Below are positions 1 to 8,880 of a stretch of 64,000 nucleotides of DNA, in pieces. The translations under genes were made by a program, and so were the position numbers. How positions within the stretch are numbered: position 1 is the first letter of the stretch; every line of letters begins with the position of its first letter. The notes beneath the pieces were generated by a model. That model had not been told where the DNA came from, ran no database searches, and saw only the letters and a list, made by a program, of their open reading frames with translations. Location of the stretch: NCBI RefSeq assembly GCF_006716305.1, contig NZ_VFOU01000002.1, positions 655,828-719,827 of the forward strand. Direction: 5' to 3'. This DNA is from Enteractinococcus coprophilus. Lineage in GTDB: Bacteria; Actinomycetota; Actinomycetes; Actinomycetales; Micrococcaceae.

Positions 1-1011
1 GTCGTGCATATCGGCGACCCCGTTGCGGAACATCAGCGTGCGTTCCACACCCATTCCGAAGGCGAAACCGGAATAGACGCTCGGATCAATGCCGGCAGCA
101 CGCAGCACCTGTGGGTGCACCATGCCGCATCCGCCCCATTCGATCCATTGGGGGCCGCCCTTGGCATCTGGGTGCCAGACGTCTAGCTCCGCAGAGGGCT
201 CGGTGAAGGGGAAAAAGTTTGGGCGCAAACGAATACGCGCCTCGGCACCGAACATCGAGGTCGCGAAGTATTCCAGGGTGCCGCGCAGATCGGCCATCGT
301 CAGGCCCTTATCTACGGCGAGGCCTTCGAACTGGTGGAATACCGGCGTGTGCGTGGCATCCAGTTCGTCAGTGCGGAAAGTCTTGCCCGGAACCAGAATG
401 TAGGTCGGGACGCCACGTTCCAGCATGGCACGGATCTGCACCGGCGAGGTGTGGGTCCGCAGCACCAGGTGACGATCAGTTGGCTCAACAAAAAACGTGT
501 CTTGCATTTCACGTGCCGGGTGATCCGGTTCAAAGTTCAGAGCATCGAAGTTGTACCATTCGGATTCTAATTCGGGCCCCTCAGCGATTTCCCAACCCAT
601 GCCCACAAAAATGTCCGACACGCGTTCTTGGAGTAATGCAAGTGGATGACGGGCACCTTGCCGACGACGACGCACGGCGGTTGTGACGTCTACGGTTTCT
701 TCCACAAGCATCCGGGCTTCGTGTTCGGCTTGGAGTTGAGCCTCTCGGTCCGCGAGCGCTTTGCCCATCTTCCCGCGTGCCTGACCCATGCGTTTACCGG
801 CGTCAGCTTTTTGAGATTTGTCGAGCTTGCCGATCAGGCGGTTGGCCAATGTCAGTGGCGCATGATCACCAGTGTGGGCGATGCGAGCCGCCTTGAGTTC
901 GTCAAGATTTGTGGCAGCTTCAAAAGCTGCAATAGCAGCTTGGACAGCTTGCTCGACGGCCTGCTCATCGGCCGGTGAAACCTCCGGTGGGAGATTCGAA
1001 GTATCCGTCAT
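1..1011 (-). CDS. pheS: Phenylalanine-tRNA ligase alpha subunit (5' part; 3' end outside window)
   Basis: Class II aminoacyl-tRNA synthetase catalytic subunit; with PheT it forms the cytoplasmic alpha2beta2 enzyme that charges tRNA-Phe. The reading frame stays open to the left edge, so the last few dozen residues are missing and 337 residues are seen. Visible are the N-terminal coiled-coil region with the family stretch [13 protein letters not shown], then class II motif regions: [40 protein letters not shown] and [11 protein letters not shown]. The ATG at 1011 is preceded by AAAGG about 12 nt upstream, a weak ribosome site. pheT would be expected beyond the left edge. It is separated from the upstream acyl-CoA synthetase gene by a strong hairpin, so it is probably its own transcription unit. 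Identification is by motif recognition and is secure. Confidence 0.96.
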   Translation of the reverse strand, partial: MTDTSNLPPEVSPADEQAVEQAVQAAIAAFEAATNLDELKAARIAHTGDHAPLTLANRLIGKLDKSQKADAGKRMGQARGKMGKALADREAQLQAEHEARMLVEETVDVTTAVRRRRQGARHPLALLQERVSDIFVGMGWEIAEGPELESEWYNFDALNFEPDHPAREMQDTFFVEPTDRHLVLRTHTSPVQIRAMLERGVPTYILVPGKTFRTDELDATHTPVFHQFEGLAVDKGLTMADLRGTLEYFATSMFGAEARIRLRPNFFPFTEPSAELDVWHPDAKGGPQWIEWGGCGMVHPQVLRAAGIDPSVYSGFAFGMGVERTLMFRNGVADMHD

Positions 1012-1054
1012 AAGGGGTACACGCCTTTAGTTCTAAAACTATGTGTTCACAACA

Positions 1055-1086
1055 ATGGGGTCGAAACCGGACGGTTTCGACCCCAT
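1055..1086 (-). terminator. Perfect hairpin between acyl-CoA synthetase gene and pheS
   Basis: A perfect 14-bp inverted repeat (ATGGGGTCGAAACC and its complement) with a GGAC tetraloop. It lies downstream of the synthetase stop and upstream of the pheS start, both on the minus strand. The sequence after it on that strand is only mildly T-rich. The likely role is a terminator for the synthetase gene; a pheS leader element cannot be excluded. Confidence 0.7.
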
Positions 1087-1132
1087 CTAGTCTAGGACGT
1101 GAAGTCAACGTGACCGAACTGTTGCCATTCTG

Positions 1133-2791
1133 CTACGCGTGAGCAGCCCAGAAGTCATCGATCACATCGCCTTGTTCTAATAAATCGAGGGCGACTGAAC
1201 GCATTTCAACTTTGCGCACCTTGCCCGTCACGGTTGTGGGGAATTCGTCAACAATGTAAACGTACCGTGGGATTTTGTATTTTGCTAGAGACCCGATGGA
1301 GAACTCTCGTAGTGCTTCGGCGGTGAGTTTTGGCGCTCCTTTGCGTAACCGAACCCACGCCATGAGTTCTTCACCATACCGCTCATCTGGGACACCAATG
1401 ATTTGAGCATCAATGATGTCAGGATGTGTATAGAGGAATTCTTCTATTTCTCGCGGGTAGATGTTTTCGCCGCCGCGAATCACCATGTCTTTCATTCGCC
1501 CGGTTACTTGGACATAACCGTTTTCATCCATGCGTGCGATATCCCCGGTGCGTAACCATCCGTCATCGCCAAGAACTTCGGCGGTTTTTTCTGGTTGATT
1601 CCAGTAGCCTCTCATGACCAGATAGCCGCGCGTACACAGCTCACCATCTGCGTTCATCGGTAGCGTCTCACCGGTGCCTGGGTCGATGATTTTGATTTCG
1701 GTATGCGGTGTCGGACGTCCCACAGTCGATGTTCTCAGGTGTAATTCATCATCGGGGCGAGTCTGCATCGAGACCGGGGAGGTTTCGGTCATCCCGTAGC
1801 AGATCGTAACTTCTTCCATGTGCATCGTCTTGATAACTTGGCGCATGACCTCATCGGGGCACGGAGACCCTGCCATGATGCCGGTGCGCAACGACGACAG
1901 ATCAAAGTCGCCGAGGTTCTCCAGTGCCAGTTCTGCAATGAACATCGTCGGCACACCATAAAGGGAGGTGCAACGGTATTTTTCCACGGCAGCTAGCGTT
2001 TGTTCCGGATTGAAGGACGGGCCGGGGATCACCATGGTGGCACCGTGCGTTGTAGCTGCCAGATTTCCCATTACCATGCCAAAGCAGTGGTAGTAGGGCA
2101 CTGGAATGCAGATGCGATCCTGGTCGGTGTACCGGTTGGTCTCCCCAACGAAGAAGCCGTTGTTGAGGATGTTTCGGTGGGATAAGGTGGCACCTTTGGG
2201 AAATCCCGTGGTACCGGAGGTGTACTGAATGTTGATGGCATCAGTATTTTGTAGAGATGTGGCAATGGCGTCTAGGACCGCATTTTCGGGGTCAACCTCG
2301 AATACCGCGTCCCACGAGTCTGTATTCATTATGATGATGCGCTCAAGCGTGCCAAGTTCGTGTTGCGCGCGTTCAATCATGCGCGGATAATTCGCGGTGG
2401 GTATCTCTTCTGAGGCAATCAGCGTTGTGATGCCAGCTTGCTCCAGCACATAATTGAGCTCATGCTGACGGTAGGCGGGGTTGATGTTGACCATAATTGC
2501 GCCTAGTTCCGCGGTGGCGTATTGCACCATGACCCATTCCCACCGGTTCAGTGCCCAAATACCCACCCGTTCACCGGCAGTCACTCCAGCGTTATGTAAC
2601 CCCGTCGCAAGGCGACGGACGTCGCCATAGAACTGCTCATATGTCCACTGGCGATCCGCTGCGGCATCAATGAGCGCAATATTATGAGGAAATTGTGCCA
2701 CGATCCTGGCTAAATTCGTGGAAATCGTCTCTTCAAGAAGCGGCACATCAACGGGACCGGCAGCGTAGGACTGGTTGCGTTGTTCTGTCAT
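1133..2791 (-). CDS. Acyl-CoA synthetase, AMP-binding (FadD35/ACSF2-like)
   Basis: Adenylate-forming acyl-CoA ligase that activates a carboxylic acid to its CoA thioester via an acyl-AMP. The 552-residue product has the phosphate-binding loop YTSGTTGFPKG (about 190-200), the YGMTETSP adenylate motif (about 330), the hinge region GRMKDMVIRGGENIYPREIE and a C-terminal TVTGKVRK with the catalytic lysine. An ATG 36 nt further upstream is possible, but the ATG at 2791 has AGGAAG at the right distance and is preferred. It lies next to a TetR regulator and divergent to a carboxylase/dehydrogenase/MaoC/CitE cluster, the arrangement of fadD35 in M. tuberculosis. Substrate is unproven; a short branched-chain acid such as isovalerate, or itaconate-type acids, would fit the context. 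Confidence 0.9.
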   Translation of the reverse strand: MTEQRNQSYAAGPVDVPLLEETISTNLARIVAQFPHNIALIDAAADRQWTYEQFYGDVRRLATGLHNAGVTAGERVGIWALNRWEWVMVQYATAELGAIMVNINPAYRQHELNYVLEQAGITTLIASEEIPTANYPRMIERAQHELGTLERIIIMNTDSWDAVFEVDPENAVLDAIATSLQNTDAINIQYTSGTTGFPKGATLSHRNILNNGFFVGETNRYTDQDRICIPVPYYHCFGMVMGNLAATTHGATMVIPGPSFNPEQTLAAVEKYRCTSLYGVPTMFIAELALENLGDFDLSSLRTGIMAGSPCPDEVMRQVIKTMHMEEVTICYGMTETSPVSMQTRPDDELHLRTSTVGRPTPHTEIKIIDPGTGETLPMNADGELCTRGYLVMRGYWNQPEKTAEVLGDDGWLRTGDIARMDENGYVQVTGRMKDMVIRGGENIYPREIEEFLYTHPDIIDAQIIGVPDERYGEELMAWVRLRKGAPKLTAEALREFSIGSLAKYKIPRYVYIVDEFPTTVTGKVRKVEMRSVALDLLEQGDVIDDFWAAHA

Positions 2792-2856
2792 AACTATCTT
2801 CCTGTGGATCCGGGTGTCGCCCAACAATCTAACAAATCGTGACTCGCGTCACCATG

Positions 2857-3519
2857 TTAGCGCTCTTCTTCCGGCTCATCGGGTGCCGCATAGAGTGCTT
2901 GCATCGCCATCTCCGGCAGCATATGTTTCAGGTACGCCAGAAAACTGCCGGTCTGCTTGCGTTTAGCGAGCCCGCGAAAGGAATGCCCGGTCGAGTTGAT
3001 GAGACCAAAGACCGCGTGAGCGCGCACGGTCAGCTGGTCGGTGGTCTCCTGCGGATGGATACTTTGCAGCGCGCGGATCCAGATAGCGATAAACTCGCGC
3101 TGGGTACGGCGGATTTCTCGTTGTATCCGATCCTCAACCGAGGCCAAGTCGCGGTCCTGAACCCGGATAATCTCGGAAGAACTCAAAGCAAACTCAGTTT
3201 GCAGAGCAACGAGGCGCTGCAAACGTACAAGCACATCAGGACACTCCACCTCAATCTCGCGTCCGCTGCTCAGCAGGTGGTGGCTTGCTTGACCAATAAG
3301 CACTCCCAGCATGGCTTGTTTGGATTCAAAATGCCGGTATATCGCCTGCCCGGTGACACCCACCTCCGTACCTATCTCGTCCAAGGAGACAGCAGCGAAG
3401 CCGCGGTCAGCAAACAGTCGTGCTGCCGCGGCAAGAAGTTGCTCGCGTCGCCTTGCTTTTTCCACCTGCCGCTGTGTTTTGGTCGTCTGACCAGATGGGT
3501 TTGTCTGAGTACTGGACAA
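2857..3519 (-). CDS. TetR-family transcriptional regulator of the acyl-CoA cluster
   Basis: One-component repressor with an N-terminal helix-turn-helix (about residues 20-65; core FADRGFAAVSLDEIG, then GVTGQAIYRHFESK) and a ligand-binding helical C-terminal domain; 220 residues. The TTG at 3519 is chosen because GGAGA lies 6 nt upstream; a TTG at 3525 is too close to it. The gene is divergent from the carboxylase operon and shares an 80-bp intergenic region containing inverted repeats, so control of both directions is likely. The position corresponds to Rv2506 beside fadD35-accA1-accD1 in M. tuberculosis. The effector is probably an acyl-CoA intermediate; this is inference. Confidence 0.9.
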   Translation of the reverse strand: MSSTQTNPSGQTTKTQRQVEKARRREQLLAAAARLFADRGFAAVSLDEIGTEVGVTGQAIYRHFESKQAMLGVLIGQASHHLLSSGREIEVECPDVLVRLQRLVALQTEFALSSSEIIRVQDRDLASVEDRIQREIRRTQREFIAIWIRALQSIHPQETTDQLTVRAHAVFGLINSTGHSFRGLAKRKQTGSFLAYLKHMLPEMAMQALYAAPDEPEEER

Positions 3520-3539
3520 ATGCAATCTCCATCACTAAT

Positions 3540-3601
3540 CTAAACTTCAGTTAGTCAGCATAAACTGAAATTATTGCTGAGTCCATACCTTCAGGAGAAG
3601 T
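3540..3601. promoter_or_regulatory. Divergent promoter/operator region with inverted repeats
   Basis: Between tetR and the carboxylase gene lie CTAAACTTCAGTTAG (3540-3554, imperfect palindrome), an inverted pair TTCAGTT (3546-3552) / AACTGAA (3563-3569), and a second pair TCAGCA (3555-3560) / TGCTGA (3575-3580). These overlap and are plausible TetR operators. AGGAG at 3593-3597 is the ribosome site of the plus-strand operon. Promoter hexamers are not clear enough to assign. Confidence 0.55.
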
Positions 3602-5209
3602 ATGCAACAGCTGATCACCCAGGTTGATGCCAACTCCGAGCAGTATCAGGCAAACTTTACTTATCACAACCAATTGCGCGGAGAATTGCGCAACCGAATG
3701 GCGGAAGTAGCTCAAGGCGGCTCGGAACGCTCACGTCAGCGACACCTGGACCGCGGACGTTTACTCCCTCGCGAACGGGTACACCGCCTCCTAGACTCCG
3801 GCTCACCCTTTCTTGAAATCGGTTCACTGGCCGCTTTCGGGATGTATGACAACGATGCCCCGGCTGCAGGGCTGATCGCCGGTATCGGCATCGTCGAGGG
3901 CCGCTACGTAATGATCGTGTGTAATGACTCCACGGTTAAGGGCGGCACATATTATCCGATGACAGTCAAAAAACATCTGCGCGCTCAAGAGATTGCGCTG
4001 GAGAATCGACTCCCGTGTCTCTACCTCGTGGATTCCGGTGGGGCGTTTTTGCCTCGTCAAGATGATGTCTTCCCGGATCGAGAGCACTTTGGAAGAATCT
4101 TCTACAATCAGTCCCAGTTGTCGTCCCGCGGGATCCCGCAGATTTCAGCCGTCCTTGGCTCGTCGACTGCTGGTGGCGCTTATGTTCCAGCCATGAGTGA
4201 TGAGTCCGTAATTGTTCGCAATCAAGGTACCATCTTCTTAGGTGGCCCACCGCTTGTGAAAGCGGCTACCGGTGAGATCGTGACCTCAGAGGAACTTGGC
4301 GGCGCGGAAGTCCATACGTCTACCTCCGGAGTGGCCGATCATATCGCTGAGAACGACGACCATGCCCTCCAGATCGTGCGCAATATCGTAGCGACCCTAC
4401 CGTCCACGCCCCAGCGTATTTGGAACAAGATCGACGCAATTCAACCCGCTCACGACGCCGCAGAGATCGCTGGAATCCTACCGGTCGATCTCCACACCCC
4501 CTATGACGTTCGAGAAATTATTTCCCGAATCATTGATGCCACTAGTTTTCACGAATTCAAAGAAAATTACGGCACAACACTGGTCACGGGATTTGCGCGC
4601 ATTGATGGGCACCCGGTAGGCATCATCGCGAATAACGGCATCTTGTTTTCGGAATCTTCGCTCAAAGGAGCGCACTTCATCGAACTGGCTGATCAGCGCG
4701 GCATCCCACTTTTGTTTTTACAAAATATCTCTGGGTTCATGGTGGGCAGGGATTATGAAGCCGGTGGCATCGCAAAAAACGGTGCCAAGATGGTGACTGC
4801 AGTATCCACAACCCGGGTCCCGAAAATCACGGTGATCATCGGCGGCTCCTTCGGTGCAGGTAACTACTCGATGTGTGGTCGCGCGTATTCACCGCGCTTT
4901 TTGTTCATGTGGCCCAATGCTCGAATCTCAGTCATGGGTCCGGATCAGGCGGCCGGTGTCCTGGCCACGGTAAAACGCGATCAGTATGAGGCAGCTGGTG
5001 AAGAATGGACCGAGCAAGAGGAAGCTGAATTTAAACAACCGATCTTGGATCGCTACAACGAACAAGGCTCTGCGTATTACTCCACAGCCAGACTTTGGGA
5101 TGACGGCATTATAGAACCGCAGGACACCCGTCGCATTGTCGCTATGGCACTGGATGTGTGTTCCCGTACCCCGCTCACCGAGCCTCAATTTGGTCTTTTC
5201 CGGATGTGA
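3602..5209 (+). CDS. Acyl-CoA carboxylase carboxyltransferase (beta) subunit, methylcrotonyl-CoA type
   Basis: Transfers CO2 from carboxybiotin to an acyl-CoA. The 535-residue protein has the two-part crotonase fold of biotin-dependent carboxyltransferases: N-terminal [19 protein letters not shown] and [18 protein letters not shown], then C-terminal [21 protein letters not shown] and [20 protein letters not shown] with [18 protein letters not shown]. This pattern is that of methylcrotonyl-CoA carboxylase (LiuB/AccD1) rather than propionyl-CoA carboxylase. AGGAG sits 4 nt before the ATG. It is the first gene of a five-gene operon and is followed after 5 nt by the biotin-carrying subunit. The likely reaction is 3-methylcrotonyl-CoA to 3-methylglutaconyl-CoA in leucine degradation; specificity is inferred from motif and context. 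Confidence 0.92.
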   Translation: MQQLITQVDANSEQYQANFTYHNQLRGELRNRMAEVAQGGSERSRQRHLDRGRLLPRERVHRLLDSGSPFLEIGSLAAFGMYDNDAPAAGLIAGIGIVEGRYVMIVCNDSTVKGGTYYPMTVKKHLRAQEIALENRLPCLYLVDSGGAFLPRQDDVFPDREHFGRIFYNQSQLSSRGIPQISAVLGSSTAGGAYVPAMSDESVIVRNQGTIFLGGPPLVKAATGEIVTSEELGGAEVHTSTSGVADHIAENDDHALQIVRNIVATLPSTPQRIWNKIDAIQPAHDAAEIAGILPVDLHTPYDVREIISRIIDATSFHEFKENYGTTLVTGFARIDGHPVGIIANNGILFSESSLKGAHFIELADQRGIPLLFLQNISGFMVGRDYEAGGIAKNGAKMVTAVSTTRVPKITVIIGGSFGAGNYSMCGRAYSPRFLFMWPNARISVMGPDQAAGVLATVKRDQYEAAGEEWTEQEEAEFKQPILDRYNEQGSAYYSTARLWDDGIIEPQDTRRIVAMALDVCSRTPLTEPQFGLFRM

Positions 5210-5214
5210 CTGCC

Positions 5215-7203
5215 ATGCAACTATTCTCCAAAGTACTTATCGCTAACCGTGGTGAAATCGCCATGCGTATTGCCAAAACGTTGCATCAGTTGGGAATCCG
5301 ATCCGTCGCGATCTACTCGGATGCCGACCTAGCGGCAGCCCACGTGAGATTTGCACAAGAGGCCATACGATTGGGTACTAGTTCTGCCGAATCGTATCTC
5401 AACCCTGAAGCAGTCGTGCAAGCAGCGCTCGCCACGGGCGCCGAAGCGATTCATCCTGGCTACGGTTTCCTTTCCGAAAATGTTGAACTAGCCCGCGAGT
5501 GTCGGCGAGCGGGCGTAACGTTTATCGGTCCCAACGAATACGCCCTAGAAATTATGGGCGACAAGATCCGTTCTAAGAACCACGTCGCCAAGGCTGGCGT
5601 GCCAATGATTGAAGGGGTGTCACGAGCGGGTCTCAGTAATGACCAACTCGTTGAAGCCACCAGGGACATGTCCTTTCCGATGCTGATCAAACCCTCTGCT
5701 GGTGGTGGTGGTAAAGGGATGCACGTAGTGGAATCGCACGATCAACTAGCAGGTCAGCTCGAGACCGCTCGTCGTGTAGCTCAGACCGCTTTCGGTGACG
5801 ACACGCTGCTCATCGAACAGCTCATTCGTTCACCGCGACACATTGAAGTGCAGATTCTGGCCGATCAACACGGCAATGTCATTCATCTTGGCGAACGTGA
5901 ATGTTCACTGCAGCGGCGTCATCAGAAGATCATTGAAGAAGCCCCTTCCGTATTACTTAGCGAGGACACGCGAGCGCGTATCGGCCAGGCAGCGGTTGAG
6001 ACCGCAAGGTCCGTCGATTACGTCGGTGCTGGTACCGTCGAATTTTTGGTCTCTGACCAGGAGCCTGACAAGTTCTACTTCATGGAGATGAACACCCGAC
6101 TCCAGGTGGAACACCCGATTACCGAAGAAATCACCGGGATCGACCTGGTCGAAGAACAGATTCGGATCGCCGCGGGGGCACCGCTGACACTGACTCAAGA
6201 TGCCGTGACGTTTACTGGGCACGCAATCGAAGCTCGTGTCTATGCGGAGAGTCCTGCGGCAGGCTTTCTTCCGTCCACCGGTACCGTCTTGCACCTTTCT
6301 GAACCTACCGGGGTAGGAGTTCGGGTAGATTCTGGGTTGCGCACCGGCTCAGTGATCGGCACGGAATTTGACCCGATGATTGCAAAGGTCATTGCCACCG
6401 GAACCGATCGCCACCAGGCACTGGCGCGCTTGGATCAGGCCCTCGATGAAATGATTATCCTCGGGGTGCACACCAACCTGGAGTATCTCCAGCATCTCCT
6501 GCGAGATGCTGATGTGGTCTCTGGTGACATCGACACCACCCTGGTCGAATCGCGTTTGCCCGACATGGCCTTTGACCTCCCGACTGACTGGCATGCTCAG
6601 GTCGCTGCGCGATTCCTCCACCAACAGCGCGCCACTGCCTCCGATGCTTGGGCGCTGGATGGGTTTCGACTCCCTGGGGCCGCTGAGGTGAACTACCGAG
6701 TGGACTATCCCGCAGCCGATGCCCCCCTCAGATTCGATGTTGCCCTTGATACCGGTGCTCGTCTCATACCGACCGATCGGGATGACGAGTATGTGTACCA
6801 AAATGCTGCCAGCGTCGAACTCGTCACGGTCGTAGCGGAGGCGCCGACACGTCAGGGTGCACGGGTATGGGTAGCTTCAAATACGTTTACCGGTGTCATG
6901 GTCGTGTTGGACCATGCAGCACAAGTACTTGACACGTTAGCTTCCATGGAAGCTGAAGAGCGCGGGGTTGACCCACAAGTGCGTGCTCCCTTACCGGGCA
7001 CGGTCACAGCGATTCACTTACCAGATGGCAGCGAAGTGTCCGCCGGCGACCCGGTGGTCACCATCGAGGCCATGAAGATGGAACACCAACTCCAAGCGCC
7101 CCTCGATGGAACGGTGACCATACATGTCACCGATGGCCAACAGGTCTCACTTGACCAGAGCATTCTGACAGTCGTCGGACATGCCTCTACCGACGACCAG
7201 TAA
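5215..7203 (+). CDS. Biotin carboxylase / biotin carrier (alpha) subunit of acyl-CoA carboxylase
   Basis: ATP-dependent carboxylation of biotin, partner of the preceding carboxyltransferase. The 662-residue protein has a biotin carboxylase N-domain starting FSKVLIANRGEIAMRI, an ATP-grasp domain with the glycine-rich loop KPSAGGGGKGMHV (about 160), the EMNTRLQVEHPITEE signature (about 285), and a C-terminal biotinyl domain with the biotinylation site EAMKMEHQ. Its length matches AccA1/LiuD. The ATG at 5215 directly precedes the conserved N-terminus; a GTG 9 nt upstream is an alternative. There is no strong ribosome site, so translation is probably coupled to the upstream gene that ends 5 nt before. 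Confidence 0.94.
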   Translation: MQLFSKVLIANRGEIAMRIAKTLHQLGIRSVAIYSDADLAAAHVRFAQEAIRLGTSSAESYLNPEAVVQAALATGAEAIHPGYGFLSENVELARECRRAGVTFIGPNEYALEIMGDKIRSKNHVAKAGVPMIEGVSRAGLSNDQLVEATRDMSFPMLIKPSAGGGGKGMHVVESHDQLAGQLETARRVAQTAFGDDTLLIEQLIRSPRHIEVQILADQHGNVIHLGERECSLQRRHQKIIEEAPSVLLSEDTRARIGQAAVETARSVDYVGAGTVEFLVSDQEPDKFYFMEMNTRLQVEHPITEEITGIDLVEEQIRIAAGAPLTLTQDAVTFTGHAIEARVYAESPAAGFLPSTGTVLHLSEPTGVGVRVDSGLRTGSVIGTEFDPMIAKVIATGTDRHQALARLDQALDEMIILGVHTNLEYLQHLLRDADVVSGDIDTTLVESRLPDMAFDLPTDWHAQVAARFLHQQRATASDAWALDGFRLPGAAEVNYRVDYPAADAPLRFDVALDTGARLIPTDRDDEYVYQNAASVELVTVVAEAPTRQGARVWVASNTFTGVMVVLDHAAQVLDTLASMEAEERGVDPQVRAPLPGTVTAIHLPDGSEVSAGDPVVTIEAMKMEHQLQAPLDGTVTIHVTDGQQVSLDQSILTVVGHASTDDQ

Positions 7204-7232
7204 ATTTTGCCTCGGCAACGAAAGGTTTGACG

Positions 7233-8372
7233 ATGTCCATTGATCATTATTTAGATGACGAACAACTCGCTTTAGTCGAAGGGGTTCAAGAATTTGCCCA
7301 GCAAGTCATCGCACCCGTGTCAGCTCAACACGACCGAGACAAGACTTTCCCATATGAAGTTATCTCTCAGATGGGTGAAATGGGATTGTTTGGTCTACCG
7401 ATCCCGGAAGAATACGGCGGCCAAGGCGGCGACTACTTCACCTTGTGTCTAGCTCTAGAAGAGATTGGCAAAGTCGATCAGTCTGTGGCAATCACTCTGG
7501 AAGCAGGGGTATCGCTTGGCATGATGCCGCTGTTAAAATTCGGAACCGAAGAGCAAAAGCAGCGTTGGTTGCCAGATTTAGCTGAGGCAAAGCATCTCGC
7601 AGCGTTTGGGCTGACCGAACCCGGAGCGGGCTCCGACGCTGGCGGCACCCAAACCCGCGCAACCCTAGACGATGGTACCTGGACCATCAACGGTAATAAG
7701 GAATTCATTACCAACTCCGGCACTGATATCACCTCGATTGTCACGGTGACCGCAAAAACCGGCGAAAATGAAATTTCTACAATTATCGTTCCAACCGAGA
7801 CATCGGGCTTCACCGCGGAACCGGCTTATGACAAAGTAGGATGGAATGCCTCTGATACTCACCCGTTAACGCTCGAGGATGTGCAGGTCCCCGAAGAGAA
7901 CCTGCTGGGTGAACGCGGTCGTGGGTTTGCAAACTTTTTGGATATTCTCGATGAGGGTCGTGTGGCGATCGCAGCGCTCGCGACTGGAGCTGCTCAAGGC
8001 TGTGTCGATGAATCCGTCGCTTACGCGAAGACCCGGAAGACGTTTGGTCGCGCCATCGGTGAAAACCAAGGTATTTCATTCAAAATCGCTCGGATGCAAG
8101 CTCGCGCTTACGCCGCACGTGCTGCCTATTATGCGGCTGCGAAGAAGTTAATCTCTGGGCAGCCATTCAAGACCGAGGCTTCAATCGCTAAGATGGTCGC
8201 CTCAGAAGCTGCGATGGATAATGCCCGTGACGCGACGCAAATATTTGGCGGATATGGCTTTATCAACGAAAGTTTAGTGGCTCGTCATTACCGTGACTCA
8301 AAGATTTTGGAGATCGGTGAAGGCACGACAGAGGTCCAGCTCATGCTGATTGCTCGTTCACTGGGGCTGTAG
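7233..8372 (+). CDS. Acyl-CoA dehydrogenase (branched/short chain; FadE19/LiuA position)
   Basis: FAD-dependent alpha,beta-dehydrogenation of an acyl-CoA, passing electrons to electron-transfer flavoprotein. The 379-residue protein shows the family signatures FGLTEPGAGSDAG and NGNKEFITNSG, the GRAIGENQGISFKIARMQ region and QIFGGYGFINESLVARHYRDSKI. The near-C-terminal EGTTEVQ has a glutamate where medium- and short/branched-chain enzymes carry the catalytic base; authentic isovaleryl-CoA dehydrogenases have alanine here and their base elsewhere. The ATG at 7233 has AAAGG 8 nt upstream; an in-frame TTG 6 nt earlier is less likely. By context it feeds the methylcrotonyl-CoA carboxylase, so isovaleryl-CoA is a probable but unproven substrate. 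Confidence 0.92.
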   Translation: MSIDHYLDDEQLALVEGVQEFAQQVIAPVSAQHDRDKTFPYEVISQMGEMGLFGLPIPEEYGGQGGDYFTLCLALEEIGKVDQSVAITLEAGVSLGMMPLLKFGTEEQKQRWLPDLAEAKHLAAFGLTEPGAGSDAGGTQTRATLDDGTWTINGNKEFITNSGTDITSIVTVTAKTGENEISTIIVPTETSGFTAEPAYDKVGWNASDTHPLTLEDVQVPEENLLGERGRGFANFLDILDEGRVAIAALATGAAQGCVDESVAYAKTRKTFGRAIGENQGISFKIARMQARAYAARAAYYAAAKKLISGQPFKTEASIAKMVASEAAMDNARDATQIFGGYGFINESLVARHYRDSKILEIGEGTTEVQLMLIARSLGL

Positions 8373-8379
8373 GAGTACC

Positions 8380-8880
8380 ATGACTACCCAACCAAAAATT
8401 ATCAAGCAGCGCGGCCTCTACTACGACGAGATCGAAATCGGTGCCATTTATCAGCATGCTCCAGGGCGCACAGTTACCGAAGCGGATAATGTCGTGTTCA
8501 CGACGCTGACTATGAACACCCAGTCACTTCACCTCGATGCGCACTGGTCATCCCAGCAAGAATTCGGCCAACCACTGGTCAATTCGATGTTTACTTTATC
8601 CACCATCGTGGGCGCCTCGGTTGCACAACTAACCCAAGGAACCATCGTGGCGAATCTTGGCTTTGAAAGCGTCAAATTCCCCAAACCTCTCTACCACGGA
8701 GATACGCTGTACACCGAGACCGAGATCTTGGATAAGCGGCTATCGTCATCCAGACCAGGCCAAGGCATTGTTAGGTTCCGCCATGTTGGACGAAATCAGC
8801 ATGGCGAGGTGGTGGCTGAATGTATTCGATCGACCCTGCTGTGGGAGTCTGAAGAACACCATCGGAAGGCCACCGCATGA
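8380..8880 (+). CDS. MaoC-family enoyl-CoA hydratase
   Basis: Single hot-dog-fold hydratase of 166 residues. The start YYDEIEIGAIYQHAPGRTVTEADNVVFT matches the MaoC hydratase motif with catalytic Asp/His region (LHLDAHWSS), and the protein ends with RFRHVGRNQHGEVVAECIRS. The ATG at 8380 is preceded by AGGAG at 8371, right at the stop of the dehydrogenase. The position equals Rv2499c in M. tuberculosis, next to the CitE-like Rv2498c. In this cluster it would hydrate methylglutaconyl-CoA (or itaconyl-CoA); a crotonase-type LiuC is absent. Its stop overlaps the start of the next gene (ATGA). Confidence 0.88.
   Translation: MTTQPKIIKQRGLYYDEIEIGAIYQHAPGRTVTEADNVVFTTLTMNTQSLHLDAHWSSQQEFGQPLVNSMFTLSTIVGASVAQLTQGTIVANLGFESVKFPKPLYHGDTLYTETEILDKRLSSSRPGQGIVRFRHVGRNQHGEVVAECIRSTLLWESEEHHRKATA

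Noticed and set aside
1..1011. pheS as a truncated pseudogene
   Set aside because: The missing end is due to the window edge; the visible frame is open with intact motifs.
2839..3543. Long open frame on the plus strand opposite the TetR gene
   Set aside because: It is the exact shadow of a well-recognised TetR gene, its translation has no family features, and it has no convincing ribosome site.
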